NCBI GenBank assembly: GCA_016946835.1
Contig: JACVTC010000080.1
Coordinates: 770,001 to 834,000 of the forward strand
DNA length: 64,000 nucleotides
Reading direction: 5' to 3'
Source of the DNA: Neocallimastix lanati (nom. inval.)
Lineage: Eukaryota; Neocallimastigomycota; Neocallimastigomycetes; Neocallimastigales; Neocallimastigaceae
Shown here: positions 14,353 to 25,924 of the stretch, in pieces
Layout: the number at the start of each line of letters is the position of its first letter
Numbering within the stretch: position 1 is the stretch's first letter
Program-made: the position numbers and the translations under genes
The notes under the pieces: model-generated
The model's input: the letters and a program-made list of their open reading frames with translations, nothing else
What the model was told of the DNA's origin: nothing
Database searches by the model: none

Positions 14353-15040
14353 AATCACAATGATTCCTAATCATTGGTAAATAATAATCTTATAATAATT
14401 TTTATCAAGAAGTAATGTCATATGGAGAATTTCATATTCTTTACAATTAATTCTTAACAAAAAATTATATTTAAATATAATTTAAAATTATAATTGAATC
14501 TTATTTAATTAGTTATTGAAGAAAAAATAAGATATTTGAGGCATAATTAAGATTACTTATATATATCTATTCACTCTATAATAAATAATTGTAGTAAATA
14601 ATATTAATAATATATATATATTATTCGTAATAAACAAATTATTAAGTATGTTTAAAGGATTTTTGAATTTATCATTTAAAACATTTATTTAAATATATAT
14701 ATATATATTAAATTATATAAAAATTATTATAAAAATATAGCCTGTTTTATATTACTTTTTATTATTTATTTTGATAGTAATATGTATTTAAATTTATTAA
14801 AATTTTATAATTATATTTTTTTAAAGATTAATATGCATTTATTATAATAAGAAATTTATAAATTTTTTTTTCTTATAAAATTTTATATTTTCAAAAATTG
14901 TTTTTTTTTTTTTTTTTTTTTTTTTTTGTAAAACTTCTTATTTTAAAAAATAAAAGTAGTATATTAATTATATTATTTGTATTTTAGTTAATTTTCACTT
15001 TTTAATCTTTTACAAAAATAAAGAAAAAAAAAAGAGATAT
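9793..15040. other. AT-rich intergenic, no gene seen
   Basis: Over 5 kb of A/T desert. It includes (ATT)n then (ATTT)n at about 9890-9952, T-tracts near 10684-10703, 14319-14345 and 14900-14927, and an A-tract near 11211-11230. No gene supported on either strand. Confidence 0.65.
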
Positions 15041-16044
15041 TTAAAAGGTATCTGGATTTAAAGTTAAATTATTACTATTTCTATTTGTTACAATTACAAT
15101 TGAATCAACATTTCCTATATTGAAAATTATTAATAATTTTGAACCAACAAATATAAGATTTATTAATAATGCTGTTACAATAATTAAAATTGTTGTAATA
15201 TAATTTCCTTTTAGACTATCAATATCTAATAAAGATATAATGTAACAAAGTGATAACTATATATAAATAAAATAGAAAAAAAAATTTAATAATTGATATT
15301 AATAATTTGGTTAAAAATTATAACGCTTACCAGAAAAAGTGTTATTATTGAAATAATTAAGTTATTTTTTGACTAAAAAAGGAAAAAAAAAAATTTTTTT
15401 TTTTTTAATTAATATAAAATTTTTTTGATTAGTTCTAAAAATTTTTAAAATTATATAATTTTAATAAATAAGTATTTAAATTATATTTACGAAGTTGAAT
15501 TGGGATGGAACTTTTGTTTTTTAAAATAAAAAAATTATTATAAGTATAAAAAAAAAAAAAAAAAATAAATAAATAAATAAATAAATTAATAAATAAATAA
15601 TAAAAATTAATTAATTATTTAATTAATATAAATAATAATGTAATATTAAAAATTATAATTTATTACTATTTCTTCCTTTGTATGCAGAAATTATCGATAT
15701 TAACACTAAAATATAATCTATTAAAAATATTATTGTTATAATATTTTTGTCACCATATGAGCATACACTATAATCGTAATATCCTATATTAAATAATTTC
15801 GAATGTTTTATATTTAAACCCTTATGAAAAATTGACCATATAGATAATAAAAAAATTTGGATTATAAATATAGTAATATAATAAAATATATCTTTTGATT
15901 TTTTATTAACACTTTTCATATTATTATTATTATATACTGTAATAATAGCATTTGCTTTAATTGAATAAGAGCATATAAAACCAAAGATCTTATCATATTA
16001 ATAAAATGAAAATAAATACCAACAAGAACGTTATTATGAATAGA

Positions 16045-16076
<32 letters not shown>

Positions 16077-19000
16077 ACGATAACAATAAGAAAAAAAAAA
16101 TTATTATTTTATATTAATAAAAAAAAAAAATATTGTTAAAAGGAAATGAATATGAAAAAAAAAATTATATATAAATTTAATATTATTTTACATACTCCTA
16201 TTATCATTAACCATAATTTAAATATACATTTAAATTTAGTATTTTCTCCAATCCATAGTATTGCAGAGATATACATTAAAACGGTCGATAGTATTAATAA
16301 TATTAAATAATGATAACCCACAATATGTATACATTTTTCATTTCGATATCTAATCATTAAATAATTATAATAAAAATGATTATTATTAAATTAAATTACG
16401 TTATTATAAATATTGTTTATATCTGAAACAAATATAATTAATCTGAATTCTTACATTGTAATAATTATAAAAATAATCACTTCAATTATTGATGAAATTA
16501 TTCCTGTACTTATTAAAATCTTTCCTTTAAAATTACTGTAGGGAATATAAGTACATTTTTTTATAGTTGGTAATATTGGAAGTTTAGTATCTTTGTCATA
16601 ATTTTTACAGTTTAAATAATGAATATTTTGCATTTCTGTTTCAGGATTACATTCATTAAATTCAAATTTAACATTACTACCCTCTTTACAAAAAGGTAGA
16701 AAACTGTCGTCTATGATATCACAACATTCATTTATTATATCTTCAAATGTTTGTTCGTGAGTACCGTTGAAATTATAATATAGATGCGCTAATAATATAG
16801 AAATTGGTGATCTCATTTCAAATTCATTAATTTCAGAGCTATCTCGGTAATATATATATGTATATATAAAAAACATAAATTGAAAAAAATAATAAGTGTT
16901 ATATATCTATTAATTATTTTTTTTTTATAATTTTTATTAATGATTTATTCATACAATGTATTATACGGAAACTATCAAAAAAATAAAAATAATAAATAAA
17001 GAAGAAAAATATTTATATTAATAAAAATATTTATATTAATAAAAAAATTTATATTGATAAAATTTATTTTTTATTAATTAAATAAATTTATATATATCTA
17101 TTCATTATTATTAATTTATATGTTATAAATACCTGAATTGGCTTTGCTTTATTCAATGCATCATTAAATATTGAGCACATGTCTTGTTTAGAGTCAAGAT
17201 CTTCATTGTTTTCTTTGTAATTTTTCATTGATTTTAGAATAATAAATTCATTTTCATTTAATGGTAATTGGAGACTATCTTTTTCGTACACTGTTATTTT
17301 TTTTCCATAATAATCAGAATAATCATCACATTGAAAATACATATTAGTAATATTTGTGAATAATGAAATATTATTTACAGTCCTTTCTTTATTAAACCTT
17401 ACTCTTCCTTTTGATGATATTACTTCATATTTTAAATAAGCAATTTCCGTTTTATTATTATATACATAATAATGAGGAATTATTCCATTCTTATTTATTA
17501 ATGAATTACAAAGTTCTTTGTTAGTTTTTTTAGCTGTACTTAATTTACAACTTTTAATAATATTTCAAAAAAAAAAAAAAAATTAATATATATTTAAACT
17601 TTTTTTATATATTTATATTTATAATGAATATACTATATAAAATGAATATTAATATATACTCTTTTCCTGGTATATTTGAATAAGGCTTGTATTAATAAAT
17701 ACATTAAATATATTTTATTTTATTAAAAAAAAAAAAAAATTTTTTATTATTTTATTATTATAATTGATAATATTTATAATATTAATGATAATTAATTTTA
17801 ATAATACATAAATTGAAATGAATAAAATAAAAATAAAAATTTAAATGAAAATAAAAAAATTTTTTTGTAATTATATATATAATTTATAGTAATATTTCTT
17901 ACAGATACTGAAACATTCATTAATGAAGTATAAGGATATGTCGCATTTAAAAATTGTTCTAAATATTCAAACGCTTGATCGGGATACTTTGACTTTTTCG
18001 TTATAACAATACCTTTTTTTTTTTTTTTTGTGTTTGTTTTGGTTTTGTTTGTTTGTTTGTTTGTTTTTATAAGTTTTATTATAGATACAAATTTTTTTAT
18101 TATTGTTAATATATTAATAGTATAATAAAATATATGTTTATATAAGTATTTATATTATTTTTACCTTGTCCACCTAAAACTAATTTACAATTTAATAATA
18201 TATAACGTTTTTACCAACATTTTATTTATTAAAATAAATTAATTTAAATTTTTTAAAACATATATATATATATATATTTCTATTTCTATTATTAGATTAT
18301 TACATGAAGAAGTTCCTGGGACATACTATTAAAATATAATAAAAATAGTATTTTTTACATTATAATTGGTTTTTTGTTAATTCTTATTTATTTATTTATT
18401 TTTATTTGCTTAATTTAATAATATTATTAAATTAAAAATTTTAATTACAGAATAATAAAGACCAGAAATAACCTATTATATACATATATAGTTAAATATA
18501 ATCATAAATATATATATAATAATTAAATATTTATTAATTATTTTTGTTAATAATTTTATAATAAAATTAAAATAAAATATAAAATAAATATTATATATTC
18601 AACGAAATTATTTATTATTAATTACAGTTCCAACATAACCATCTAGACTTAATCCAATAAAGTATGATGATCCATAATGAAAAACTTCAGGATCTAACAT
18701 AAGTATTGGTTGCTCTTCAACACTAGAAGGATATTTCTCCGTTTTCCATTTTTCAATTAATGGTTCATAAAGCCATGGTTCTATCTTATTTCATTTTATT
18801 ATTAATAAAGAAATTAATGACAATATATAATTAATGAATATTATAATAATATACTATAATATCATTATAATTATTACATTATGATCTTCAAATAATTCTC
18901 TTATTATCTCTAATTTTTTTATATGATCTTTATTTCTAAACCCACATTTTTTAATATTTAAGTCAGGATCTTCAATAAGAAATGGTACTCCAATAGATTG

Positions 19001-20894
19001 ACATAACTGAATAAAAAATTTAGTATCTTTTTTTATTTCAATATAATTTAATATATTTTCAATAAGCAAAATCTATAATCTATATATTTATATATATATT
19101 AATACCTTCAGATTTATTTCCAAAAATTCTAAATCCTGGTAATCCAGTACAATTTTTAATTAATTTGGCATACTCAAATGCTTTTTCCCATGTCCACTTT
19201 ATTATTGAAAAGAATGTTTGTACAATTTAATATTTATAAATAAAATTTTAAATAAAAATATGTTATATTATAAAAATAAATATATTTTTAATACGGTTTT
19301 CTGATAGTTTGATCCCCTATAATATAATAAATATATTTTTAATTTTTTTTTTTTTTTTTTAATATTAGATATCTAAAAAATTAGCCATAAATATACTTTT
19401 ATGCAAATTATTATTTTATAATATATATATACCAATAATTACTATAAGGCTTTAATAAAATATATAAAATATATAATAATATTAGTATTTATTTCATTAA
19501 TATTTTTTTTTAATGTAATATAATTACCGGTGGATAATGAATGTCATATCCTTTTTTTATGCAATAATCAAAAGTTGTTTTATTGAAACGAAGTGGTCGT
19601 ATATCTGCAACAATAGGTAGTGCTAACCAATTATTACCAATACGATCTAATATATATTTAAATGTGAATATTTATTTTTTTTTATATATATAAATATTTA
19701 AACAAATACTACATATATTTAATTTTACAATCAAAGTATGAATATTTATTTATCAGGCCTTCAATAGATATTCCCGTTTTTTTAAAGTATTTAGTAAAAT
19801 AATTATTTAAATTTAACGTTTCACCTCTATTAAATCTATGGGGTAACTATAAAAAAATATTAAATATATAATAGAACATTCATAAAAATATAAATTAATA
19901 GATATTTTAATATATACGTATATATAATTGTAACTTTAATATTAATATATATACATATAAATATTTTAAAAAAAAAATAATAATAATAAAATATAAAATA
20001 CAAAATATAAAATATAAAATATAAAATATAAAATATAAAATACAAAATATAAAATATAAAATATAAAATATAAAATATAAAATATAAAATATAAAATATA
20101 AAATATAAAATATAAAATATAAAATATAAAATATAAAATATAAAATATATATTTATATTTATTTATATATTAATTTTTAATGTATTAATAAATTTATTAC
20201 TTGTGTAGTTCCGAGGGATATTAAATCTGGACAAGGTATGGTACTATTTTTATCGTCACATATTAATTCCATTGCATTTTTTTCCCTAATAAAATCATTT
20301 TATTGAATGATTACTAAAAATTAATTTAACTGATTTTAATATCACATATATATGAATACCATCCAACACTTTCTGTTTTTAAACAAAAGATTTCATTCTT
20401 TTTTTTATGTTCATTATACCAAATCGGAAATGCATTTAAAAAATATATATTTTCTGAAAAAGAATTTCCAGGATGCCATAAAAGTAAAGTTTTTATTTCC
20501 TCCTCATTATTGTCAATATCATCTTCATTACAAATTAGTGCATTTTGAACATCAATTCTTAATGTAAAAATAAAATTAATATAATATTTCCAAAAGATAT
20601 AGTAATAAAATATTTTGTAACGTTTATATCAAATAAAATACAATACTAAATAAGTTCATTATAATTTTATTAACCATACATATTACTTAGTCTTTTATTT
20701 TCATTAAATAGATAGGTTGAATAATTAAATGTCACCCTGTATCTTCTACGAATTCCTTTATCTTCATCATATGCAACTATTACAAATCTTGTTGGTTCAT
20801 CTTCATCTCTTTTAATATTATGTGAATTACATTTTTGTAAATATATAAATAAAAAAAAGAATAAAGTAGAGCTAATGATATTTATTTTCTTCAT
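15041..20894 (-). CDS. class C (GABA-B-like) GPCR with solute-binding-protein ectodomain, 22 exons
   Basis: Exons, 5' to 3': 20894-20675, 20522-20360, 20285-20201, 19846-19729, 19646-19528, 19449-19433, 19316-19295, 19196-19106, 19026-18878, 18784-18626, 18325-18304, 18179-18165, 18012-17903, 17685-17660, 17550-17133, 16971-16955, 16838-16455, 16349-16196, 15988-15667, 15510-15491, 15372-15331, 15256-15041. All junctions are GT-AG in phase; the total is 2889 nt, or 962 residues. Residues 1-24 are a signal peptide. Residues of about 30-430 resemble a type-1 extracellular solute-binding protein of sugar ABC systems (LISLGTTQ, NWLALPIVADIRPLRFN, KTWTWEKAFEYAK, LGGQGIVITKKSKYPDQAF). Residues of about 440-690 are a Cys-containing extracellular linker (PILPTIKKCTYIPYSNFKGK). 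Seven hydrophobic segments follow: ILISTGIISSIIEVIIFIII, YLILLILSTVLMYISAILWI, FKLWLMIIGIFGFICSYSIK, IFYYITIFIIQIFLLSIW, IITIIFLIDYILVLISI, NLIISIITLFLLSLCYIISL and TTILIIVTALLINLIFV. Likely a plasma-membrane sensor of a small solute, perhaps sugar; the ligand is inferred. The exon 1/2 junction is the least certain: an upstream acceptor at 20558 would add residues but shifts phase. Confidence 0.85.
19970..20150. repeat. (AAAATAT)n heptamer microsatellite in a receptor intron
   Basis: About 20 near-perfect copies of a 7-bp unit fill most of the intron between the receptor's third and fourth exons. The same heptamer in opposite orientation forms the array at 42160-42275. Confidence 0.85.
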
Positions 20895-21257
20895 AACTAT
20901 TTGAATATTAATATAAATGATATATTATTTATGGGTAATAGTAATAATAATATAATAAAACAAAAATAATAATAAACAAATAAAAATAAAGATTTTAAAA
21001 GTATGTTATTTTTTACCATAGAAAATTAATGAAAATTTTTGTTATTAAAAAGATTAAAAAGATTAAATAAATAAAATATATTTCAAGTCTAAATATTCTT
21101 ATAATTTAAAATTTAAATTGAAAATCTGATTTTTTCATTATATACGTAATACATATATTATGATAGAAAATAAACTTTAAAAATGAAAAATTTTATTATA
21201 TAAAGCATTTTGAAATTTATGTTTAATATAATTTAACAAATTTTTGAAGTATATCAT
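20895..21257. other. intergenic 5' flank of the receptor gene
   Basis: AT-rich region upstream of the minus-strand receptor gene; it must hold the promoter. No specific motif recognised. Confidence 0.5.
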
Positions 21258-21832
21258 AAATTAAAATTACATAAAGTATTTAATGTAAGACTTTTAATTT
21301 CATTTAAAAGATAATAATATTTCTAAAAAAAAAAAAAAAAAAAAAAAGCTTATTTATAAATAACTATATCAAATACAAATAAATAAAAAAAAATATAAAT
21401 TGACATTAAAAATAAAATTGGTTAAAGATAATTTAATTACTGATATTTAATTTTAGTACAAATGGCTTTTATCTTTAAAATATGGCTTAATAATTAATAT
21501 ATAATATAATATACAAGAGAAAAAAATCTTAACTTATAATTATTACAAAAGGGGAAATTAGAGGAATTTGGAAAAGATAATTAAAAGAATGCTAAGGTTC
21601 TTGAGTTCTCTTTGAGAAATAAAGAATTATCCTTACTATTATTATTTTCATTTATTTTATTTATTATTTATTATTTATATGTTTATAGTTATTTATTTTT
21701 CATTTTTTCATTTTTTGTTAAGTAGTCAATATAAGATATGATGTGAACACAACAAAATGTATTATTATTAAATTAAAATTACATAAAGTATTTAATGTAA
21801 GACTTTTAATTTCATTTAAAAGATAATAATAT

Positions 21833-21873
<41 letters not shown>

Positions 21874-22366
21874 TATTTATAAATAACTATATCAAATACA
21901 AATAAATAAAAAAAAAATATAAATTGACATTAAAAATAAAATTGGTTAAAGATAATTTAATTACTGATATTTAATTTTAGTACAAATGGCTTTTATCTTT
22001 AAAATACTTTAAAATATGGCTTAATAATTAATATATAATATAATATACAAGAGAAAAAAATCTTAACTTATAATTATTACAAAAGGGGAAATTAGAGGAA
22101 TTTGGAAAAGATAATTAAAAGAATGCTAAGGTTCTTGAGTTCTCTTTGAGAAATAAAGAATTATCCTTACTATTATTATTTTCATTTATTTTATTTATTA
22201 TTTATTATTTATATGTTTATAGTTATTTATTTTTCATTTTTTCATTTTTTGTTAAGTAGTCAATATAAGATATGATGTGAACACAACAAAATGTATTATT
22301 ATTAAATTAAAATTACATAAAGTATTTAATGTAAGACTTTTAATTTCATTTAAAAGATAATAATAT

Positions 22367-22408
<42 letters not shown>

Positions 22409-22847
22409 TATTTATAAATAACTATATCAAATACAAATAAATAAAAAAAAAATATAAATTGACATTAAAAATAAAATTGGTTAAAGATAATTTAATTACT
22501 GATATTTAATTTTAGTACAAATGGCTTTTATCTTTAAAATACTTTAAAATATGGCTTAATAATTAATATATAATATAATATACAAGAGAAAAAAATCTTA
22601 ACTTATAATTATTACAAAAGGGGAAATTAGAGGAATTTGGAAAAGATAATTAAAAGAATGCTAAGGTTCTTGAGTTCTCTTTGAGAAATAAAGAATTATC
22701 CTTACTATTATTATTTTCATTTATTTTATTTATTATTTATTATTTATATGTTTATAGTTATTTATTTTTCATTTTTTCATTTTTTGTTAAGTAGTCAATA
22801 TAAGATATGATGTGAACACAACAAAATGTATTATTATTAAATTAAAA
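21258..22847. repeat. tandem triplication, units 512/534/535 bp
   Basis: Three head-to-tail copies begin at 21258, 21770 and 22304, each opening with AAATTAAAATTACATAAAG; the array ends in AAATTAAAA at 22839. Units 2 and 3 share a 10-bp duplication (CTTTAAAATA) and longer A-tracts that unit 1 lacks, so they are closest relatives. The last 60-65 bp of every unit is the outer end of the copia LTR (from TGTTAAGTAGTCAATATAAG), with the private variants of the adjacent LTR at 22785. The duplication junction is the 9-bp microhomology AAATTAAAA shared by flank and LTR. No coding frame lies in the unit. Confidence 0.95.
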
Positions 22848-23027
22848 CTTATTTATTATTTATTAATTTATATGATTTAATAAAGTAATTAAAAGACTCC
22901 AAATATTAATTTCATAAAAAAAATTTTCTTTTTATATTTTACATACAAATTATTACTTAATCAAATATTATAAATATTTATATTACTCTAATGTACAAAA
23001 GTTTAAATATTATGTTGAACTTTAACA
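22785..23027 (-). repeat. copia 3' LTR
   Basis: 243 bp starting TGTTAA and ending TTAACA. It is next to a TAGGGGGAA polypurine tract on the minus strand, as expected for the 3' LTR of a minus-strand element. Confidence 0.9.
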
Positions 23028-23036
23028 TTCCCCCTA
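23028..23036 (-). other. copia polypurine tract
   Basis: Minus-strand TAGGGGGAA directly abuts the 3' LTR, the position of the plus-strand DNA primer in LTR retrotransposons. Confidence 0.75.
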
Positions 23037-23083
23037 CATTAAGTATTATAAAATATTTTAATTATTATATACAAGTTTTTTTT

Positions 23084-23126
<43 letters not shown>

Positions 23127-23147
23127 TTATATACAATTAAAGAAATA

Positions 23148-24094
23148 TTATTCTTTGAAAATTAAATTTGTAAATTTTGTCATTTGTACTCCTGAGATAC
23201 TTTTAGTTAATGGATCAGCTAACATGTTTTCAGTATTAATGTATTCTAATTCAATTTCGTTTTTCATAATTTCTTCTTGAATAAATTTATATCTTAAGTC
23301 TATATGTTTACATCTTCCTTTAGAATTTGTATCTTGAGCAATTGCAATGCATGCTTTATTATCTACCATAATTTTAAATTTTATATCTTGATTAAATATT
23401 TCCTTAAATAAATTTTTGAACTATAAAGCTTGTTTAGTACATTCAGTTAAACTAACAAATTCAGCTTCAGCAGTAGATAAAGTTACGTTTTTCTGTAACT
23501 GAGATTTCCATGAAATAGGGCTTTTTCCAAATAAAAATATATATCCACTTGTAGATCTTCTCGTCTTTTCATCGTTAGCAAAATCTGAATCTGAGTATCC
23601 GATAAATTTATTATTTTTATTATAATGTATAGATTTATTTTTTGTACCTTTTAAATATTGTAAGATGTTCATTAAATTTTTATAATCAGCTTCTGTTGGA
23701 TTTTCACATATTCTTGAGGCTTCACTTACAGAAAACATTATATCAAGCCTTGACTTTACAGCGATATATAGTAATGCACCAAGTAAAGATTTATATTTTT
23801 TTGGATCTATTAAATTTGAATTATTTCTTTCATATTCTGTAATCTGTAATTTTCCTGCATGGGGTTTTTATTTGTTTTGTTTTCTTCATATTATATTTTT
23901 CTATTATTTTATTAATATAATCTATCTGATTTATTTTATAACCGTCACTTGTTTTATAAATATTTATACCTATTATTTTAGTTGCATTAGAATCTCTAGT
24001 AATTTTATATTTATCTTTTAATTTGTTTACTGTATAGTTTATTTCATTTTTAATTCCTGTTATTAAAATATCATCTACATATAATGTTAGTAAA
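23148..24094 (-). pseudogene. copia pol fragment: reverse transcriptase C-terminus and RNase H
   Basis: Reading down from the gypsy junction at 24094: the YVDDIL catalytic motif comes straight after the insertion point, followed by the copia thumb region. The RNase H domain follows at 23738-23421 (YSDSDFANDEKTRRSTSGY, LSTAEAEFVSLTE) and 23369-23148 (DNKACIAIAQ, GRCKHIDLRYKFIQEEI, MLADPLTK). A TAG at about 23420, where Trp is usual, splits the RNase H frame, and further stops or frameshifts lie at 23840-23870. The three acidic RNase H residues are still visible. The 5' half of this gene lies beyond the gypsy element at 30911-31270. Confidence 0.9.
24090..24094. repeat. left target-site duplication GTAAA of the gypsy insertion
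   Basis: GTAAA at 24090-24094 is repeated at 30906-30910. Removing the gypsy element and one copy restores the copia reverse-transcriptase frame through the YVDD motif, confirming both boundaries. Confidence 0.93.
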
Positions 24095-24716
24095 TATAAC
24101 AGAATTAATAATTACAATTATTTTATTATTTTAATATTTAGTATTATTTTTCAATAAAGTTTTAAAACAAATAATTAAATTTAAAAAATATTATTTCTAA
24201 TACCATGAATCAAACTACTTAGGGTTCGATTCACCTTTATTATTATTTTATAGTTTTATTCTAAAAAATATCTAGAAGATTCTTTATAGTTCAAAAAATT
24301 ACTAGAATTTCTTGATAATTCTTGTGTTTAATTAATTAAAATTTATTCTATTAAATTCTTAATTCTATTGTTTTCTATTTTTTCTAAATTTTTCGATTTT
24401 TAAGAACTTTTTAGAAACTTTTATTTTTATTTTTTAATAACTTTAACTTTTGAAAAAAATATAAATATGAGTAAAATTCTTATTAACAAATATTCTTTTC
24501 TTTGTGTTTTTTATTTTAATTTTGTTTAGTTAATAAAACTTAATTTTTTAATAAAACTTTTTTTAATATTAATACTATATCAACCCTTGCGGCTTATAGT
24601 ATTATAATAAATATAATTAATAAAATAATTATAATAAAAGAAAAAAAAATAAATAAAAAATAAAATAATTTTTGTTTTTTTGAGTGTTATTATATTTATT
24701 ATAATATTTTGTTATA
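24095..24716 (+). repeat. gypsy 5' LTR (622 bp)
   Basis: Starts TATAACAGAATT and ends TTTTGTTATA, so its tips are a 7-bp inverted repeat TATAACA/TGTTATA rather than the usual TG...CA. Lacks GGTATAGTTGTTAGTAACT, present in the right LTR after TTTCT. Confidence 0.93.
24460..24467 (+). promoter_or_regulatory. possible LTR TATA box
   Basis: TATAAATA, preceded by an A-run, lies in the LTR, where the element promoter is expected (equivalent copy near 30649). In DNA this AT-rich such a match is weak evidence. Confidence 0.3.
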
Positions 24717-25701
24717 ATAAAAAACACCCAAGATTTAGACGCCGTGCCTTGATATATCTACCCTTTTGTTTGGTTTGAAGCTTTCTTTTGGAATTAGTGT
24801 CTACTGCCTTTTTGTTTTCTTTTTGGACTTTATTTTTTGAATCTCTCGGATTTTCTGTTTCCTTTGTTTTTGGTTTCTGTTTGGCTACTTATCTTATTGG
24901 CTTCAGGTTTCCACTTTTGGTTAGATTCTTTCTGTTTGCCTTGGATTTCTTATTTTTGGTCTTGGTTTCTGTTTCCATTGGTTTCAGATTTCTTAGTTTT
25001 GGACTTGGTTTTTGTTTCCATTGGTTTCGGGTTTCTGATTCTTGGTTTCTACTTTTGGACAAAATCTCTTCTTCTCTTAGTCTCTGATATCTTCTTTGGG
25101 TTCAGCCTTGCTTCTTGAATCTACTTTTTTTTTCTTTAAAAAATAAAATTCTCGGTTTTTGGTATTAATAGCATACTCACAATTATACCAAAATCTATCT
25201 AGGCGAAAAAAAAAAAAAAATTTTTTTTGATATAAAAAATTCTTTAAGAAGTTCTACAGTTCTTGAGACTTTTTAAAGAATATTACAGGTAAATATAATA
25301 TTTAAATATACTAGGAGCGATTAGAGCTCATAAACAGAATTTCGGCGGTTAGTAACTAGTTTCAGTAGGTTAGAAACTATAGCCGTTAATTATTCGAATA
25401 TAAACGGGCTTCAAAACCCTAGGGCGTGAAGAGCGTGTGGATTAAACGAAAGCCACATCCTACCAACCAACTTCAACAGTTCGGTGGTTGCTCTATTCGA
25501 ATAAGCTCTGGCGAATAAGGAACTATAGTCACCGAAGGCTATAGGTTGGTCGTGAAGGTAAAGCGACTTTAAAATATATAGTTTATAATTTTTTATTTTG
25601 AGGTCTAGTATATACCTCTAGTTAGTAACTCTTGCCGGTTTTTTATTTTGTTGTAAGGCATAAAAGAGTGAAATTTAGTCTAGTTATTATATTTACCAAA
25701 T

Positions 25702-25741
<40 letters not shown>

Positions 25742-25924
25742 AAATCAGCAATTAAACTAAACGCCTAGAAAAATAATAATTTATAATTCTTTATCATTAC
25801 AATTTTCATTCGGGAGCACTAAAAAAAAAAAAAAAAAAAAAAAAAATAATAATAATAGTGATAATATTAAATAAATCTTCCTATTGCAATTCTTAAACTT
25901 GTTTATAATTTAATAATTCTTTCA
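24717..25924 (+). other. gypsy 5' leader, 1.2 kb, with a GC-rich structured segment
   Basis: Untranslated leader between LTR and gag. The start has a T-rich tract (24770-25130) with accidental hydrophobic frames. The segment 25315-25570 is markedly GC-richer, with internal repeats: the palindrome TATTCGAATA at 25391-25400 and 25494-25503, and two CTATAG palindromes near 25530 and 25545. Two A-tracts (about 25710-25738 and 25820-25846) follow before the gag ATG. No canonical TGG-starting tRNA primer site is seen directly after the LTR. Packaging, dimerisation or translation signals are possible but unproven. Confidence 0.6.

Noticed and set aside
19026-19106. A homopolymer sequencing error or pseudogene-causing frameshift in the receptor
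   Set aside because: At first the phase seemed off by one at this junction and two others. Using the acceptor at 19027-19028 and the mini-exons at 17660-17685 and 19433-19449 restores phase without any indel.
20352-20567. + strand 71-codon frame
   Set aside because: Shadow of the receptor's second exon, whose minus-strand frame (LLLWHPGN, FPIWYNEHKKK) is the one that splices in phase.
21258-22847. CRISPR array
   Set aside because: The repeats are 512-535 bp head-to-tail units without spacers, in a eukaryotic genome; a segmental tandem duplication explains them.
24210-24231. tRNA gene suggested by GGTTCGATTCA (B-box-like) in the gypsy LTRs
   Set aside because: No A box, acceptor stem or cloverleaf can be folded around it; it pairs locally with GAATCAAAC as a small hairpin.
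24788-25118. Two overlapping hydrophobic frames of 99 and 93 codons in the gypsy leader
   Set aside because: Both arise from a T-rich, TTCC/TTTGG-repetitive tract before gag; frames overlap in different registers and lack homology to an envelope or other domain.
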